The translations under genes were made by a program, and so were the position numbers. Shown in pieces: positions 5,287 to 6,801 of a DNA stretch of 6,801 nucleotides. The DNA lies in the NCBI GenBank assembly GCA_030043285.1, contig JASHXZ010000048.1, positions 1 through 6,801 of the forward strand, in the 5' to 3' direction. The notes beneath the pieces are model-generated. The model was given only the letters and a program-made list of their open reading frames with translations. It was not told where the DNA came from and made no database searches. The number at the start of each line of letters is the position of its first letter. Positions within the stretch are counted from its first letter, which is position 1. Source of the DNA: Xanthobacteraceae bacterium (lineage in GTDB: Bacteria > Pseudomonadota > Alphaproteobacteria > Rhizobiales > Xanthobacteraceae).

Positions 5287-6561
5287 CTATTTTCCTCGCT
5301 CAGCCGCTCGCCAGCCGATGTCGTGGCGGCAGAAGCCTTCGGGCCAACGGATGCGGGCGACTGCCTCATAGGCACGCGCTTGCGCCTGCCGGACGGTGCC
5401 GCCGAGCGCGCAGACGTTGAGCACGCGGCCGCCATTGGCGAGGATTTTTCCGTCTTCGGCCTTGGTGCCGGCGTGAAAGATTTCCACGTCCTCGATCGCT
5501 GCAGCCTCGTCGAGCCCTTCGATGACGGAGCCTCGTGCGTAAGCACCGGGGTAACCCTTGGCGGCCATCACCACCGTGAGGGCGACTTGCGGATACCAGC
5601 GCAGATCGAACGATTTGAGCTGGCCATCGCGGCTCGCCAGCAGCGCCGGGATCAGGTCGGACATCAGGCGCAGCATCAGCACCTGACATTCCGGATCGCC
5701 AAAGCGCACGTTGTATTCGATGAGTTTTGGTCCGGCGTCAGTGATCATCAGCCCGGCGTAGAGCACGCCTTTATACGGCGCGCCGATCGCCTTCATGGCG
5801 CGCAGCGTCGGCTCGATAATGTCCGCCATCACGCGCGCGCTCATGGCGGCGTCGATGTTCGGCGCGGGCGAATAGGCGCCCATGCCGCCCGTGTTGGGGC
5901 CTTGATCGCCATCGAAGGCACGCTTGTGATCCTGCGCGGTCGAGAGTTCAAGCGCGGTGTCGCCGTCGCACAGCGCGAAGAACGAGGCTTCCTCACCGTG
6001 GAGAAATTCTTCGACGACGATCTCGGCGCCGGCTTCGCCCAAGCCGCCGGCGAATATCGTATCGATCGCCGCCTCGGCCTCGGCAACGGTTTGCGCGACG
6101 ATCACGCCTTTGCCGGCGGCGAGGCCGTCGGCCTTGACCACGATTGGCGCGCCCTGATCGCGCACGTAAGCCTTGGCCGGCTCGGCGGCCTTGAAGCGCT
6201 GGTAAGCGGCAGTCGGGATGCCGTTCGCGCGGCACAAATCCTTGGTGAAGCCCTTTGAGCCTTCGAGCCGTGCCGCCGCGCGGCTCGGGCCGAAGGCCTT
6301 GATGCCGGCTGCTTCGAGATCGTCGACAATGCCGGCACAGAGCGGGCCCTCGGGCCCAACCACGACCAGATCGATCTTGTTGGCGCGGCAGAACGCGATG
6401 ACCGCCGCGTGGTCGGCGACATCGAGCGCCACGCATTCGGCCTCGCGCGCGATGCCGGCATTGCCGGGCGCGCAAAACAGCCGGTCGGTGAGCGGGCTTG
6501 CCGCCATCTTCCAGGCCAGCGCGTGCTCGCGCCCGCCGGAGCCGAGCAGGAGAATGTTCAT
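5287..6561 (-). CDS. purD: Phosphoribosylamine-glycine ligase (GAR synthetase)
   Basis: This 424-residue ATP-grasp enzyme joins glycine to 5-phosphoribosylamine with ATP hydrolysis, the second step of de novo purine synthesis in the cytoplasm. Family landmarks appear in order: [18 protein letters not shown] at the N-terminus, [12 protein letters not shown] (66-77), GSKGFTK (101-107), the ATP-grasp loop [13 protein letters not shown] (141-153), the GAR-family motif [23 protein letters not shown] (210-232, here given as landmarks only), and [11 protein letters not shown] (281-291) with metal ligands Glu282 and Asn284. Length is normal and the protein looks fully functional. The ATG at 6561 fits the universal N-terminus; the open frame upstream to 6690 is not PurD-like. 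No clear Shine-Dalgarno site precedes it. It is divergent from xseA across 152 bases, and its stop lies 74 bases upstream of vapB with no convincing terminator in between. Confidence 0.97.
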   Translation of the reverse strand: MNILLLGSGGREHALAWKMAASPLTDRLFCAPGNAGIAREAECVALDVADHAAVIAFCRANKIDLVVVGPEGPLCAGIVDDLEAAGIKAFGPSRAAARLEGSKGFTKDLCRANGIPTAAYQRFKAAEPAKAYVRDQGAPIVVKADGLAAGKGVIVAQTVAEAEAAIDTIFAGGLGEAGAEIVVEEFLHGEEASFFALCDGDTALELSTAQDHKRAFDGDQGPNTGGMGAYSPAPNIDAAMSARVMADIIEPTLRAMKAIGAPYKGVLYAGLMITDAGPKLIEYNVRFGDPECQVLMLRLMSDLIPALLASRDGQLKSFDLRWYPQVALTVVMAAKGYPGAYARGSVIEGLDEAAAIEDVEIFHAGTKAEDGKILANGGRVLNVCALGGTVRQAQARAYEAVARIRWPEGFCRHDIGWRAAERGK

Positions 6562-6606
6562 GGCGGGTTGGTCATGGATTGGGGCGCCGGGATCGAGTCT
6601 CCGTAG

Positions 6607-6633
6607 CACGGCGGCGCCTCGGCGCAAGCCGTG
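6607..6633. repeat. Imperfect hairpin in the purD leader
   Basis: Outer arms CACGGC (6607-6612) and GCCGTG (6628-6633) flank inner arms GCGC (6614-6617) and GCGC (6622-6625), closing a four-base loop CTCG with a small internal bulge. All of it is GC-rich, so the hairpin would be stable in RNA or could be a DNA-binding palindrome. It lies 46-72 bases upstream of the purD start. No T-run follows on either strand, so it is not an intrinsic terminator. Its role is unknown. Confidence 0.35.
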
Positions 6634-6653
6634 GGGGTTATCACCTGCGGCCC

Positions 6654-6683
6654 TTGACCGGCCCCCTCCGTGCGGCGCATGAG
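6654..6683 (+). promoter_or_regulatory. Possible xseA promoter
   Basis: TTGACC (6654-6659) is a good -35 match. At the expected spacing of 18 bases lies CATGAG (6678-6683), a poor -10. The position would give a leader of roughly 20-25 bases before the xseA ATG. Because the -10 is weak, this is only a candidate. Confidence 0.25.
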
Positions 6684-6713
6684 CCGGCAATCGTAACCCC
6701 GACCCGCGCCCCG

Positions 6714-6801
6714 ATGAACGAGCCGCGCCTCAATCTGCCGGAACTGACGGTCTCCGAATTGTCGGCGGCGCTGCGCCGCACGATCGAGGACGCTTACGGC
6801 T
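6714..6801 (+). CDS. xseA: Exodeoxyribonuclease VII large subunit, N-terminal fragment
   Basis: The first 29 codons of a plus-strand gene run off the right edge. The protein starts [20 protein letters not shown] and continues with RRTIEDAYG. The [21 protein letters not shown] pattern is the typical entry into the N-terminal OB-fold of XseA, the large subunit of exonuclease VII, which degrades single-stranded DNA from both ends together with XseB. The catalytic and coiled-coil parts are outside the window. The ATG at 6714 is the only start consistent with this N-terminus; the preceding bases are C-rich and show no Shine-Dalgarno site. Divergence from purD is an arrangement I recall from Bradyrhizobium-like genomes. 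Confidence 0.88.
   Translation, partial: MNEPRLNLPELTVSELSAALRRTIEDAYG

Larger units (their letters stand above)
6562..6713. other. Divergent purD-xseA intergenic region
   Basis: This 152-base GC-rich spacer must carry the start signals of both genes. It holds a strong hairpin nearer purD (6607-6633), a GGGGG/CCCCC pair at 6633-6637 and 6662-6666, a possible xseA -35 element at 6654, and a five-codon mini-reading frame that overlaps the purD start. I see no PurR-like operator or known riboswitch. Confidence 0.5.

Noticed and set aside
5323..6258. Plus-strand open frame of 311 codons opposite purD
   Set aside because: It is entirely antisense to a well-conserved purD and shows no family motif. 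Codon-position bias in GC-rich DNA readily leaves such frames open.
1..6801. tRNA, rRNA, CRISPR or insertion sequence
   Set aside because: I found no cloverleaf, spaced repeat array, transposase motif or terminal inverted repeat by reading.

Overview
The window is a GC-rich (mostly well over 60% by eye), densely packed chromosomal segment. It looks like an alphaproteobacterium of the order Hyphomicrobiales (Rhizobiales), probably near the Bradyrhizobium/Rhodopseudomonas/Xanthobacteraceae group. This placement rests on the protein sequences: the RsmD start, an RluB with a long basic tail, the XseA start, and a hydrolase that resembles the Rhodopseudomonas palustris fluoroacetate dehalogenase as I recall it. 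It is an inference, not a search result.

Layout from left to right. Positions 1-1231 (minus strand) hold an RNA-modification pair: the 23S rRNA pseudouridine synthase gene rluB, followed by the start of rsmD, a 16S rRNA methyltransferase gene that runs off the left edge. Divergent from rluB by 35 bases is tadA (1267-1707, plus), the tRNA adenosine-34 deaminase. Its 3' end overlaps by 17 bases the end of a convergent minus-strand operon. Read in its own direction, that operon is an alpha/beta hydrolase of the fluoroacetate dehalogenase family (4526-3618), an ACAD10/11-type APH-fold kinase (3606-2530) and a small patatin-like phospholipase (2533-1691). The junctions are an 11-base gap and an ATGA overlap. 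Directly upstream on the same strand is a vapB-vapC toxin-antitoxin pair (5212-4557). It is visibly poorer in GC than its surroundings and has an AT-rich promoter with an inverted repeat. Upstream of that is purD (6561-5287, minus). A 152-base divergent spacer separates purD from the start of xseA (6714 onward, plus), which runs off the right edge.

How the genes relate. rsmD, rluB, tadA, purD and xseA are housekeeping genes for rRNA and tRNA modification, purine synthesis and DNA repair. The accessory part is the stretch 1691-5250. It combines a likely mobile toxin-antitoxin pair with a three-gene metabolic operon whose first product keeps every catalytic, carboxylate-binding and halide-pocket residue that I recall for defluorinating hydrolases. 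I see no RNA genes, insertion sequences, CRISPR arrays or phage genes. The most interesting points are the hydrolase active site with one apparent pocket substitution, its partnership with the kinase and the lipase, and the vapBC pair only 30 bases upstream of that operon. I did not find a clearly new system.
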